The position numbers and the translations under genes are program-made. The notes below the pieces were generated by a model. That model searched no databases, was not told where the DNA came from, and saw only the letters and a program-made list of their open reading frames with translations. From Rotaria sp. Silwood1 (Eukaryota; Rotifera; Eurotatoria; Philodinida; Philodinidae), in contig CAJNOP010000004.1 in NCBI GenBank assembly GCA_905250075.1, positions 186,001-250,000 of the forward strand: a DNA stretch of 64,000 bases, read 5' to 3'. Below are positions 1-11,338 of this stretch, in pieces; position 1 is the first letter of the stretch, and each line of letters starts with the position of its first letter.

Positions 1-229
1 AGAGCGTTGTTTGTAAAAATCTAACAAAAATCAACAGTACAATATTTTTTCAAAACAAAAAGGTAAACATCCCAAACATAGTCTAATACTTGTAACAGCG
101 CGTCAATTCGACCGTATACACCATGTCTGAGAAACGGAAGCATATGCTATAATTTTTTTTCATTTAAAAACTAGTTTCGAAAAAAACAAAAAAAGAAAGG
201 AAGCGATCCATTTTCCATAGGTTATTCTC

Positions 230-2166
230 CTTCCCCCCTGCTAGTTATTTTTCTTTTAATTATTTTATAGTAGGGATTGATGTGAGGATATGAGATCACT
301 AAACCAAACCTTGGACATTTTTACTTGTGAGAGAAAAATCAATGCTTTAGGACAGGAATCATTTTCAACAAATATTGACCCTTATGCTATATTATGATTT
401 TATATCTCATCTATAGTTGCATGAACAATTACCAAAATTGTACTGTATATACAACAGAGGATACTCTAGAAAATAAAAATAAAATTATCTTAGACAATTG
501 CTTTTTTTATGAGTACTGCCTATCATTAAAGAGTAGTCACTGCAGCGCTGAAACCGGTCCGGCCGGACAGGACCGGACCGGTTTGGAAAATCTACCGGCC
601 CGGAAAATACTGGAAATTCACCAGCTGAAAATTAAAAATAACTATTTTCATTTTCTCTGCTTTCTTGTAAAAAAAAATGTTATTTTTGGTTTTTTCCATC
701 AAGTATGAAGTTGATGAAATGGTTTCCTATCGATATACAGTATATATATATATATATCTTAATACCATTATTATTAATATTGCTATAGAATTGACTATTT
801 TGTTTTCAATATGATTGTCTATTGTTGTATATCTCATCTTTGGTTTATATTTTTTATTTTGTCATTTTGTTTTTATGAGCAATAATGAAAAGACGATTTG
901 ATAATAAAACATGAACAAGCATAACTGATATTAGAAAAGCAGAGTACTGAAAACTAATTTTCGATTTTGCATATCCTTGTAAGTCAGTAAATGCACCAAG
1001 GAATAATAGACACTAACACGCAAAACTGCATCATACTCTCGAGATCTTATTCACAAAATTAAAATGTTTCATGATTCGAAAACATCAGGAATATCTTTTC
1101 TAGAATCTCACTCCAAGTTTTAATTAGACTTGATCAAGAATTGAAATTCTTCAAACTATATTTCTAAATACTTTTCTTAGGATCCAATGAGAAAACTTTA
1201 AATCGTAATCTGTCTGAATCTATACTATGAAGAGTAGAATTTGACTTCATCGTTTCTCCACGTGTTTTCCAGTATCTGGAACGCTTTTGACGCAGTCAGC
1301 TATACGGTATGCCGTCCGGTTTGCCGAAACTTCACCGGTTCAAGAGCATTCTGTAGCCGATCCGGACTGGTTTTTCGATTTCTTACCGGTTCCAGCTCTG
1401 ACTCACTGACGCAGTTGTTTTGCAGTGTATCAGAAAGATTGTTTAATCTATAACTTCACAACAATTCATTATTAAAAAGTGAAGTTTTTATTATGAATGC
1501 AGTTTTATACAGGCTACCAAAATAATTTAAAAAATTCCACAAAAGATCACAATCCTTAATACATTAATTCAAACTTCTGGAAGAAGATAACAGAGCAACA
1601 GAACATGCCCAAAAAACACCTAGTATTTGTAGATTTCGAATATCACAAATAGCTTTTTATGTGAAATAACCACGATTTTCGAATTTAGCATGCAAAAATA
1701 CATCGGAAACTCTAAAATTGATCAGAAAATGCTTCTAATAAAAATTCTCGCCCGTAGGGGGATACAGCCTAAAATTTTACCAATAAAAGCTGACGGTGAG
1801 TAGGGCGAAAATTTTCATTAGAAGTATTTTCTGATCAATTTTAGAGTTTTCGATGTATTTTTGCATGCTAAATTCGAAAATCGTGATTACTTCACATAAA
1901 AAGCTATTTGTGATATTCGAAATCTACAAATACTAGGTGTTTTTTGGGCATGTTCTGTTGCTCTGTTATCTTCTTTCAGAAGTTTGAATTACTGTATTAA
2001 GGATCAGCATAAGGGTCAATATTTGTTGAAAATGATTCCTGTCCTAAAGCATTGATTTTTCTCTCAAAAGTAAAAATGTCCAAGGTTTGGTTTAGTGATC
2101 TCATATCCTCACATCAGTCCCTACTAAAAAATAATTAAAAGAAAAAAAACTAGCCGAGGGGGGTAT
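230..2166. repeat. Long interrupted palindrome (foldback element)
   Basis: The right arm, about 1797-2166, is the near-exact reverse complement of two separated left-arm blocks, about 1552-1757 and about 230-385. The two left blocks would be contiguous if 386-1551 were removed, so the parent element was a palindrome with arms of about 370 bases and a spacer near 1758-1796. Shared landmarks include a run of C near both outer ends and a CATGC motif in the inner arms. No protein is encoded. Outer limits are approximate and no target duplication was found. It resembles a foldback or MITE-type element. Confidence 0.85.
543..1400. mobile_element. Non-autonomous hAT-like element
   Basis: The ends are inverted repeats: CAGCGCTGAAACCGGT at 543-558 and the complement of CAGAGCTGGAACCGGT at 1385-1400 (14 of 16 match). 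The flanks are AGTCACTG (535-542) and ACTCACTG (1401-1408), a 7 of 8 match. CAG-starting ends and 8-bp target duplications are hallmarks of hAT transposons. Both termini hold CCGG-rich, partly self-complementary DNA that is far more GC-rich than the surroundings. No transposase is readable, so it is a deletion derivative or MITE. It sits inside the segment that splits the palindrome at 230-2166. Confidence 0.7.
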
Positions 2167-2483
2167 ATGGGCGAGTTCCTTTTCCTGTACGTATCAAGAC
2201 TTTTTTCCGCAATTGGCATTATCAAAAATTGACAGCCGTTCGTGCTATTCGAGGTCTATGACCCATGTTTTTATCACCTTTGGAATGAGATATAAGCTTT
2301 AATAAAATTAAGCACTAACAATGAAAATCGCAAATTTATATGACATTTAACAAAGGACATCTTAAAGTAATATTAGCGATAAAAATTCAAAAATTTTTGA
2401 TCTTAACGATCATGAAGAGAAGGTCTCTTAAACAAGAAAGAATTGTTTGTTTGTTTGTTTAATTCTTTTTCTTTTATTTAAAG
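2167..2483. other. Non-coding spacer upstream of the GT32 fragment
   Basis: No exon is readable here, although the following exon needs coding sequence upstream. The segment ends in a pyrimidine-rich tract and AAG at 2481-2483, which serves as the acceptor of the next exon. The missing 5' exons are either beyond the left edge of the window, with the palindromic repeat lying in an intron, or lost. Confidence 0.5.
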
Positions 2484-2924
2484 ATATTCAACAGTTATGT
2501 TTTCAACGGGTCCAATGTTTTTGACGCATGAAGCATCATATTATCGAAATCGTTCGTCTATAAGTGTCCTTTCTGCAGAACTTTATGGAAAATATATTCA
2601 TAATTCATCTCGATCTCTTTTTCGACACTTAAAAGGTATAAAATAAATAAAATTCTTATTTTATATGCGTTTACATTTTTTTTTTCAGCTTCATCTTGGC
2701 ATGGTAATGATGCTGCAGTTATCAAATGGATTTATCGTCAACGAACAATTTTATTTTTATTATTGATCATGTTATCTCTTAAAATTTTGGTTCTTATATA
2801 TTTCATTCAACATTATCATATAATTATGAATATTCTTAGAAAAATTTCCTCAATAATCAAATCAAAATTAAATATTGAATCGTTAAAATATGATAAAATT
2901 CATTCGAACATTAATTTCACTTAG
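2484..2924 (+). CDS. 3' end of a GT32 glycosyltransferase, inositol-phosphoceramide mannosyltransferase-like (5' part missing)
   Basis: Two exons are visible: 2484-2635 and 2689-2924, joined in phase 1 with a GT..AG intron. From the first in-frame Met (2497) they encode 124 residues, but the frame is open upstream to the acceptor at 2481-2483, so the fragment is probably the C-terminal part of a longer protein. The motif STGPMFLT near the start and SSWHGNDA later match, from memory, the C-terminal half of SUR1/CSH1-type mannosyltransferases of the DXD sugar-transferase family, which make mannosylated inositol-phosphoceramide in fungal Golgi. A hydrophobic segment after SSWHGNDA (TILFLLLIMLSLKILVLIYF) fits a C-terminal membrane anchor. 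The catalytic DXD motif would lie in the missing 5' exons. It may be a live gene extending left of the window or a pseudogene cut by the repeat at 230-2166. The family call is moderately sure. Confidence 0.5.
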
Positions 2925-3383
2925 TTTAACATTTACTCTTGTTTTTTTTTTTAAATTAATTTGTTGAATTCAATAGATTAATGTTTAATATATATTGTTG
3001 TTCCTATTATCATGATCATCCTTCTAGAGTAATTATTACTCATTATGATATCATCTATGTATGATTCGCAGAAAAAAAGAGGGCAAACAGTCTACAATGG
3101 TTTATTCTATCTAGTTATAACCCCAATATATCCTTTCTGTTTTTTTGTCTTTCTCTCATTCTCTCTCTCTCTTTACTCTGTGACCTTCATAGTATTCATC
3201 ATTATAGACTCGTTGAACTCAATGTGCGGTGCTTTTCATTGGTTCTACGCATATTCTTTTTTCCTTCGTCTTTTTTTTTTGTTTCGTCCTTCTCTATTTT
3301 CTCGAAAATGAATAAAAGAAAAAGAGAGACTTGATCGTTTGTTTAGGCCCCTAGAAAAAGAGAAAAAATAGATTTACTGATCC

Positions 3384-3390
3384 TATAAAA
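3384..3390 (+). promoter_or_regulatory. TATA box of the Grg1-like gene
   Basis: TATAAAA lies 102 bases before the start codon at 3492, a sensible spacing for a TATA promoter with a short leader. Further upstream, TTCTCGAA at 3299-3306 is an inverted TTC/GAA pair that could be half of a heat-shock element, and AGGCCCCT lies near 3346. These two extra sites are short and could be chance. Confidence 0.4.
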
Positions 3391-3491
3391 AGCCGAAGTT
3401 ACTGCTTGAATATCTTTATAAAAAAGTTTTAATACATTCTATACTTACAAATCTTCTCGTTATTCATTCACTTACTATATAAACGAACAAA

Positions 3492-3776
3492 ATGGAAACT
3501 ATCAAAAACGCTGCTAATGCTGTTGGTGATAAAATTCATGTATGTATCATTGTTTCTTAATTTTTCAGAAAAAAAGATTAAAACAATAAATATCTTTTGT
3601 TTTCTTAGGAAGTAATCAGCGGTGCATCAGCTGAAAGCAACAAAGAAAAAGCAAAAGATTCAAGCAATACAGCTGGTGAACGTATCGGAGCTGGAATTGA
3701 TTATGCAAAAGATAAATGTGACGAAGCTGGTTATGCGGCTTCCAAAGAAGTTAATAAACAAAAAGCCACGCATTAA
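3492..3776 (+). CDS. Small hydrophilic Grg1-like (glucose-repressible/stress) protein
   Basis: Two exons, 3492-3539 and 3609-3776, are joined in phase 0 by a 69-base GT..AG intron and give a 71-residue, very hydrophilic protein. It begins METIKNAANAVGDKI and is rich in Lys, Glu, Ala, Ser and Asn, with no signal peptide or membrane segment. The opening, the repeated SNKEKAKDSS / KDKCDEAG pattern and the length match, from memory, the fungal glucose-repressible protein Grg1/CCG-1 family, which is induced by starvation, clock and stress. The biochemical role is unknown; it looks LEA-like, so protection during desiccation or starvation is inference. It has a TATA box and AATAAA at 3791-3796, suggesting a live gene. 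The coding DNA looks less AT-rich than its neighbours. Because Grg1 is best known from fungi, horizontal acquisition is plausible. Confidence 0.7.
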
Positions 3777-6700
3777 TCAACTCAATTATTAATAAACTTT
3801 GATTTTATATGTATATATATAATCTAGCTCTCATTTTTCATTTGGTTGTTGTCGTTCCTTTTTTCTATTAGCTTGTTTCTCTATTTGCGATTTTGTCAAG
3901 ATATTGTATTCGATATTTTGTGCGTAATGTTCATTTTTCATACTAGAAAATGATGATAGTGGCATATAAAATACATGATATTTTATATGCAAAATAAAAA
4001 ATAACATAAAAAAAAAAATTCTTTTTCTTTGTCATTTATTTATGATCAACATCATTTTACAATAATGATATAGAATTCTCTTATAAGATTTGAGTCTATT
4101 TGAATAGATATATTTTTACTCTATGTTCGGCATACAAAGAGTACATTGCAGTCACGTGTCATATCAACGTGACTAAAACATAGATCACGTAGTTTCAATA
4201 ACAAAAGATATTTAATTATGGGTTTTTAATTTATATATGTATGGCAAAGGAAAAACAAATCAATCTAAAAATAAATATAAAATGTAACTAATATTTTGTA
4301 TTTGATCAAATTTCAATAATAATTTATATTTCATATTTTAAATCACAAGGACGTTAAATCATCTTAAACTGAAATTCTTTTATCTTTTTTTAATATAAAG
4401 ATTGTAAATATAAATGTTTCGAAAGATCGTGATTATTTTCGTATGACAGTAATTGATAATATCTATGATAATTAAAGTTATGAAACATAGTTGATAGTGT
4501 GATTGAGTGCAATAGTAGGAAAGAAAACATGTTTACTACTACATATGGAGTAATGTGAATAACTAAAGATAGATTATATTTTTTTTATTTTAATAATTAT
4601 CTTTCAATGAAATGAAGAAAAAATTAAATTTGTCGAATTATTTCTAATGAATAACATCAACAAAAACAAAAAAAAGAAAGATCAGCAATCGATTTCAGAT
4701 ATTACATAACATTTATTTTTTTTTTGTTTCTTAATAATTCAAATGATTTATATACATATCTATTTATAGAATACAGTGATTACTGATATTAAATATTAAA
4801 TATATATATTTTTCTTTTCAAATATCTTTGCCAGAAAAAATCTACTCATAGTGATAAAGAGTAAAATAAACTTGTTAAACATAATTTACGTTGTTTTTCT
4901 TTTCGTTCTGTAATATATATATATTTTTTTCTTCAAGGATATTTTTTTGCGAATAACAAAAAATATTTAACAAGATAAACATGAGAACAAAATTAAGCAG
5001 TTTTTTTTTGTTATTTCGATAGGATTCCATTTTTTAATCATTCACATTTTATAATAAATGATAATGTGATAACAAATAAATAAGAATATAAAAAACATAT
5101 CATTCATTTATTTTGTATTGTCATTAAATTCTGTCTAATAAAGAAAAGAAAATCTATTTTCGTATATTGTACAATCTGTTATAGTGATATATGAGGGGAG
5201 TGTGTCGACATGACTATTTAATGAAGTAGTTTACAGCTATCTTTATTATGTTCTTCAAACGAGCAATTTGCATGACATTTTTTGTACTTATGTACCGAAA
5301 TATTACGCAGCTTCGGATTTGCGCTTCTAGTCGTAAGAGTAACAATCGTCGTTATCTTAAGATCATTTTGGATTAACGACATTCTTTATCATATGATGTC
5401 GAGACTTCTATTAGTAATACTTAATTTACTGTCAATTGTATTGAATTTCTAAAACTATAAAGAACTTAATCTAAAGTAAACTCTTCATAAGCCTTTTAAT
5501 AAAACGTATGTTTCTATAATTTTTTTTTTCTAACAAAACAGTTTTAAATGCAAAAAAAAACAAATAAAATATATTCAGACGTCAGAAATTTATCAAATTC
5601 ATCGATTTTAAGCTCAAAACTTTCATCATCACAAACAATTATAATCGTTTGATCGTCATGCATTTCAACAAAAAATCTTGTAATATGGTTTTCTGAAGAA
5701 TTATTTGAACTTTTTTTGTTATACACATGAAATAATTTGAAAAAAAAAAACTTTATTATTAAACAAAATTTGGAAATTCTATCAAACTCAATGTCTGTTT
5801 TTTTTTTCTATTTGTTAGTATAGTTATGAAAAACAATGAGTTCAAACTTCTTCTACATGTTCTCATGTTATGAAAATAATTTTCAAAAAAGTTGAAATGG
5901 CTAACAGATAATGTAAAACTATAATGTTCAACTAAAATATTTAGTAGATAAAGTTTGTGATAGAAATCATGGACTGTCTTTCAACAACACTGGTCTTCTA
6001 TAATTCTTCTGCAATAATGAGAAAATTTTCTGATATATTCAAAATATTCCCAATTGACATTATGATGATTAGATAGAAAATAATTACAAATGAAATACTA
6101 GTGTAAGTAGATTTGTATACAAATTACTTCTATGACAAGTTATGAAATTTCCAATATCTTATTATTATTTTTTTTTTTTGAAGAATCAATTGCGTATGAA
6201 ACTAAAATGTTTACTGTATTTATCTCAAACAAATAGCCTTCATTAACTGAAAGTACTAGCTCAAAAGATTAAGAATTTCATGATAAAGATCGTTTTTAAA
6301 TTTTGATTTCCCTTGTCTTGTAGTTTTCATGTTTCATTGATAGATAATAAGAAATTCATTTGAGTATACTGTTTCTCATGATTCTCGAATATGGCTAGAT
6401 TATGTTTTACAAAACTTATAACTTGTTCTTTTCTTTTTTTTTTATCGATCAGAGAAAAAAATAACTATTATAATAAGACATTAATTACTTTTACCTTGTA
6501 TATAAGCACAGAAATCTGTTTTTCATTTTCTATTTGTTTCATTTGTTATTGTATGAATGTCATGATTTAAGGCATAAAAAAAAGTACGATAAAAGATTTA
6601 TCGCTTTTTACTGAGACAACGAAGGTAACATTGTTTATTATAGTCTAAAAGATGGACAACCAATCAATTAACTAGAATTACACTATTAGTTAAGGCTCTC

Positions 6701-7432
6701 GTCACTTATTCTATGAGATGTGTAGGATCAAGTTCTTGTAATTCAAATTCCGAATTCTATTCATAGATTCAATAGTTTCAATTTTTCAGGTTCTGATTTC
6801 AATCTAGAGAAACCTGGTACAGAATTTATTTCTATCATGTTTAAAACCATTATTAAATATTCGTTTTTTTTTGTTTTTCAATTATTTAGTCGGCCACTGG
6901 TATTATTTTTGTCATCTCTTCCAAATCTATACTTTAATTGATATGTTCTATAAAAGTAGTCTCTTAGAACAGTAGCACAGTTAACTGTAATCTATAGTTC
7001 CAGTTCGGACACCAGATTTTTTTTCTCATGGATCCAGTCTTAGTTTCGATAAAATTTCAATGTATTATTTGAGTTAATATGAATAAGATATTTCATATAA
7101 TCCTAAGAGAATGAAACGACTTTGATCTATAATGTATTGAGCAATGAAATAGATGGATGCATAAAAAGTTTTGATCTTACGTGTAAAAATTAAAATTTGA
7201 ATTTAGTTATGAAAAAGGACACCGCGGGATTTCATTGTAAATCTGCCACCTCTCAGTTTTCATTGTCAATATTATAGAAAGGTAGAGCTCGAAATTCTAT
7301 ACCTTTCTGTATATTTAGTTTTATTTTTTCTTGATCAGAAAAAAATTTTTCGAAGACCACTTTTTCTGTGGCGCCTATGAGTCTTTTGTAAGTTTTCAGT
7401 GTTTCGGATGATAACGGTAATGTTCATAATTT
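3777..7432. other. Intergenic, AT-rich, no gene recognised
   Basis: There are long A and T runs and short TA repeats but no exon chain with plausible splice sites. A 60-codon reading frame on the minus strand at 5544-5726 lacks support. A short inverted repeat (GAAAGGTA...TACCTTTC) lies near 7278-7308. Confidence 0.5.
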
Positions 7433-7532
7433 NNNNNNNNNNNNNNNNNNNNNNNNNNNNNNNNNNNNNNNNNNNNNNNNNNNNNNNNNNNNNNNNNNNN
7501 NNNNNNNNNNNNNNNNNNNNNNNNNNNNNNNN
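7433..7532. other. Assembly gap of 100 Ns
   Basis: Exactly 100 unknown bases, the usual placeholder for a gap of unknown size. It lies just beyond the last readable exon of the minus-strand gene at 7562-9676, so that gene's 3' end is probably lost in it. Confidence 0.99.
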
Positions 7533-7561
7533 ATTTTGTTTACGACAAACCAAATTCTTAC

Positions 7562-9676
7562 GTAGAATCAGGAGCAAATGAACCGCCAGCATAAGGACCT
7601 TCACTTGTCGGTAATACAAAATTATTAATAACACGATCTGATGATACTTTTGTATTTGTATCAATAACAGTAAGTAAAGGATCATCACCCTACGAAATAA
7701 AAACTCATGTTTAAATCTATGACAATATATAGATTTTTACTTTTGGATAATCATATTGTGGAAATTTATCTTTATATTCACTAGCACCAGTTGGTCTTGA
7801 ACGATAATGCCATCGTTCACCTGATGTTGTTGTTAATGGTTCAATTTCAGTATTTGCTACAAATCCGGAATTTTCTTTAGGACCAACTTGTCCCATAATA
7901 ACTGGTTCAGTTTGTGCCGGTTTTGCAAAGTTAATACCATATGTTGTTGCTTCTTTTCCACCAATCTAAGGAAAAACAAAAAAAAAATTTGTTAATATAA
8001 GATCGAACTAATTGTTTAAAAAGTTTTGCGTTTTTACTGGAGGCACAAGTGAATTAGGAATGTGTACAGCACGTTCACGAAAAAAACCTGATGTTTGATT
8101 AGTTATATTTGGTGGTAATGATTCCGTACCGTTAGGTAATTCATAAGGTTTATAATGTATTTGATGAGATGTATCATAGTTGTCTGCACACATACGACTA
8201 AAAAAAAGAAATCAATAAAATTTTTATATCAATAATTTTGAAAACACAAAAAAGACTAAATAAAATACAGAATGTTTGATTTCAAAAAAATAATAGAATT
8301 CGATGAATAAATTTAAACACCATGATATCTAGTAATTGTCGAGCTTATCGTTTCAAGACATGTCGAAAAATACGATATTTCACACAACTAGATAAGTATG
8401 AATTAGAGATATTAGATTAATTTTGATTATAAAATAATGCTAATATTTTGGTATTATTGGTATTCGAATTGATTGATGCCAAATTGTTAGCATTATTTTT
8501 ATATCTAATATATATGCTACCTATGACTACAACTCTGGAAGTTTATCTTTGACAGCTTTCGATGACAAAATAAAGATTTTTTTTGTACTCGGATGTACCA
8601 TTTCCAAAAACAGTACAAAATCGTTCGGTTTTGGGAATTTCTGATCTTGTAATGTCCAACATCTAGCTGTCAATAATCGATGTATTCGAATTGAAAATAA
8701 TGTTAATTTAATACACCAACAACATGATATTAATTGATATTTATTTTTAAATCATTAATATTAGTATTAATACATGCTAATGCTAATACTCATAGAACAT
8801 CCCTAGTAAGAGTATGAATGTATACGCGTACTTGCCCAGTGTTGGTATTTCATTCAATGCGATAAATAAAATTAGAGAATAGGTTTTTTTGTAAATTCAG
8901 ATTTTCTTCGTTTTCAATTCTTTTATACTATATATGATTGAGAGAAATGTTTAATGATTTAAATAAATCTCAAACAGAAAATCTCTATTAGTTTACTATA
9001 ACTTTATGATTCATATACTAATACTAATGTTATTAAAATATAATAGTTTTAGAGAATATATCATTTTACTATGTAATAAAAATATTCAAGATAATATTTT
9101 TTTTTTCTGTTCTTGTATTACCAGAGGAGAAACTAGGAGTGTAGTCGAGAAGGTCAACAACTTCATCTTGAAAAATTTTTTTGTATTTCGTCAATTTTAG
9201 TAAACCTTTTCATCAACATCCTGAGTGTCATCATTCCTCCTCCTCCCATCATAATTCTGACGATCTCGTAATACTTCTACCAGAAACATACAAAATCGTT
9301 TTACTAAAGAAAGCAACTTTCAAAAAAATATGCATAATTTGTAAAGTCATATGAATTATCTTGCAAATTACCCTAGTATTGGATTATCAAGTTCATCAAT
9401 TGTACGTGTATAAGGTAAATAATATCTTTCATTATTAACAAAACCAGATTTTTTTCGTTCATCTTTAAGTTTTTGTGTTGATAGATTTTCTGTTGTTAAT
9501 GATTTATCTCCAAGTATATTTGATTTCGGTCGTACACCAGGTGGTCGATATGTACTTGAATTTTGTGTTATATAAAAATTCATTAAATAATTATTAGCTC
9601 CTTCACTTGCCAATATATGTTGATCGGGATGACCAACAGGAACATGTTGACCTGCATTTGGAGATAAATAATCCAT
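7562..9676 (-). CDS. SAXO4/PPP1R32-like ciliary protein, 3' end missing at gap
   Basis: Exons on the minus strand are 9676-9372, 8197-8038, 7965-7741 and 7689-7562, with consistent phases (2, 0, 0, 2) and GT..AG borders. They give about 272 residues before the chain runs into the gap. Local matches from memory to PPP1R32 (stabiliser of axonemal microtubules 4) include an FYITQNSSTY segment near residue 35, SHQIHYKPYELPNGTESLPP around residues 110-130 followed by an SGFFRE pattern, and a later KENSGFV motif. There are no membrane segments or enzyme motifs. Proteins of this type bind axonemal microtubules. An acceptor-like TGTAG ends four bases before the start codon (9681-9682), compatible with trans-splicing. 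Intron 1 is about 1.2 kb and holds hairpin-rich AT DNA. The family assignment is moderate; another microtubule inner protein is possible. Confidence 0.55.
8430..8500. repeat. Hairpin-forming inverted repeat in intron 1 of the SAXO4-like gene
   Basis: AAAATAATGCTAATATTTTGG near 8430 pairs with CCAAATTGTTAGCATTATTTTT near 8478-8500 as an imperfect inverted repeat. ATTAGATAT-like flanks extend it. Similar GCTAATA words recur near 8760-8800. It is probably the remnant of a short palindromic element. Confidence 0.5.
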
Positions 9677-9921
9677 TTGTCTACAATCGATAGATGTAAA
9701 ATTACTTTATTATATCTTATAGTTACCATTGTCATTGTTAACTACTTAGCAATGACACTCATGAAATATAAATATATGTAACACATCAATGCATTAAATG
9801 ACAGCTGATAAGGTACCAATAAAAAAATCTCTCTAAGATAGTGAAGAATAAATGATAACTAATCATTAAATTTTATTTATGTGATAAATTTTTTATTCTT
9901 TTTTACTTAATTTTATTGATT

Positions 9922-11338
9922 ATGCCACCAATTATACCGACAAATGCTAATATTAGTAGTTCACATGTTTTGAGCACTATTAAACCTGCTTATAAGGTTT
10001 TAAAATCTCTTTTTATTTTTTGTATTTAATTTTAAAAAAAAAGTGATTTATTCGTATTTAGCATTTGATTAATTTACCACCAGCAGGTATTTTTTCTGAT
10101 CCTATTTATCGACCATTATCAAGTATGATTTTTTTCTTTTTATTTTAATTTTTAATTATTATAATTTTTTTTTAGTAACATTTATTGAATATCAAGATGG
10201 TAAATTATAATTTAAATAATTTTTTAAAATGAGGTTCGAGTTTTTTTTTTGTCAAAAATTAAGGTGATAAATTTGGCTTTATTTTGGCATGGTTTTCAAT
10301 GTTACCATTTATTTATATTGTTGCTTTATGTACATTAATTCTATTTCGACGTGATATACAAACGGTAGAAATAATTTTATTTTTCTTTCTAGTTTATTCT
10401 ATATGAATTTATACAAAATAGATAATGTATTTTACTGGATTCTTTATATGTGGAATAATTAATTATTATCTTAAAATAACTTTTAAACAACAACGACCAG
10501 AAAGAAGTAAATTCTTCGAATATGATAAATTAAGAAAACTACAAAGATATATTTAAAAAAAAGCTGAATTTGATCTCTAACAAGAAAATATGCGAGATTA
10601 TTATCATAATCTAAGAAAAAAAAAGAAGTTTTGATTTTTGTATAGAGTTATATTTTATTTTAGCTCGAAATCGAATGGATTATTATGAAATTCATGGTAT
10701 GCCGAGTGGTCATGCTCAAAGTTTTTTCTATTTTATGACATATTTAGCTATTTTTATTATTCTTAAGTATGTCATAATTATTGCAAATAATATAATAAAA
10801 ATAATATTTTTCTTTATTCATTCTATTCAAACAAAATATTAGATCACAAATTCCTGGTACACCTTATATATGTTCAATACGTCATCGTTGTTTTATTTTA
10901 GTACAATTTATTGCTGCTTTACTAGTTTCTTATAGTCGGTAAAGAAAAATTTCAATTAATTTTGAAATAATATTTAAAAAAAAAAAAACAACTATTTAGA
11001 GTTTATCTTTATTATCATACAATTGCACAAGTTGTTGTCGGTGGTTTTATTGGTACAATATTTGCTTGTATTTGGTATTATTTTATTAATTATCAATTTA
11101 TAAAATATATACCATTTATAATTGATCAACCATTAGCAAAATATTTACTCATTCGTGATTATTCACCAATACCACATATTATTCATTTTCAATATGAAAG
11201 TGAATATGCCGAAGCAAAGTATACGAATATATTGTTTGCATAGAAAATGGATTACTTTTTTTTTTTTTTTTAAATAGACGATGGCGAGAAAGATATGCGA
11301 ATTGGTCAAGAGATCAACTGTTAACAAATATACCATAA
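9922..11338 (+). CDS. DOLPP1: Dolichyldiphosphatase 1
   Basis: Nine exons: 9922-9996, 10062-10122, 10176-10199, 10264-10364, 10422-10506, 10664-10766, 10843-10938, 11000-11218 and 11278-11338. All phases agree, giving 274 residues against about 238 in human DOLPP1. It hydrolyses dolichyl diphosphate in the ER lumen, recycling the lipid carrier for N-glycosylation. The PAP2 phosphatase signature is complete: K105-x6-R112-P113, P129-S130-G131-H132 and S181-R182-x5-H188. Several hydrophobic segments surround these motifs. The conserved FIEYQDGDKFGFILAWFS and LLIRDYSPIPHIIHFQYE blocks fix the identity. Reading straight through the last donor would stop at 11243; the spliced last exon continues the charged tail seen in the family, so splicing is preferred. 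The gene starts about 250 bases from the divergent SAXO4-like gene and may share its promoter region. Confidence 0.93.

Noticed and set aside
394-708. 104-codon plus-strand frame
   Set aside because: It runs across the left end of the hAT-like element (starting at 543) and into flanking DNA, so it is not a gene.
5544-5726. Minus-strand 60-codon frame (SENHITRFFVEMHDDQTIIIV...)
   Set aside because: Protein-like composition but no splice context, no recognised motif and no neighbouring exons; one open frame of this size in AT-rich DNA is expected by chance.
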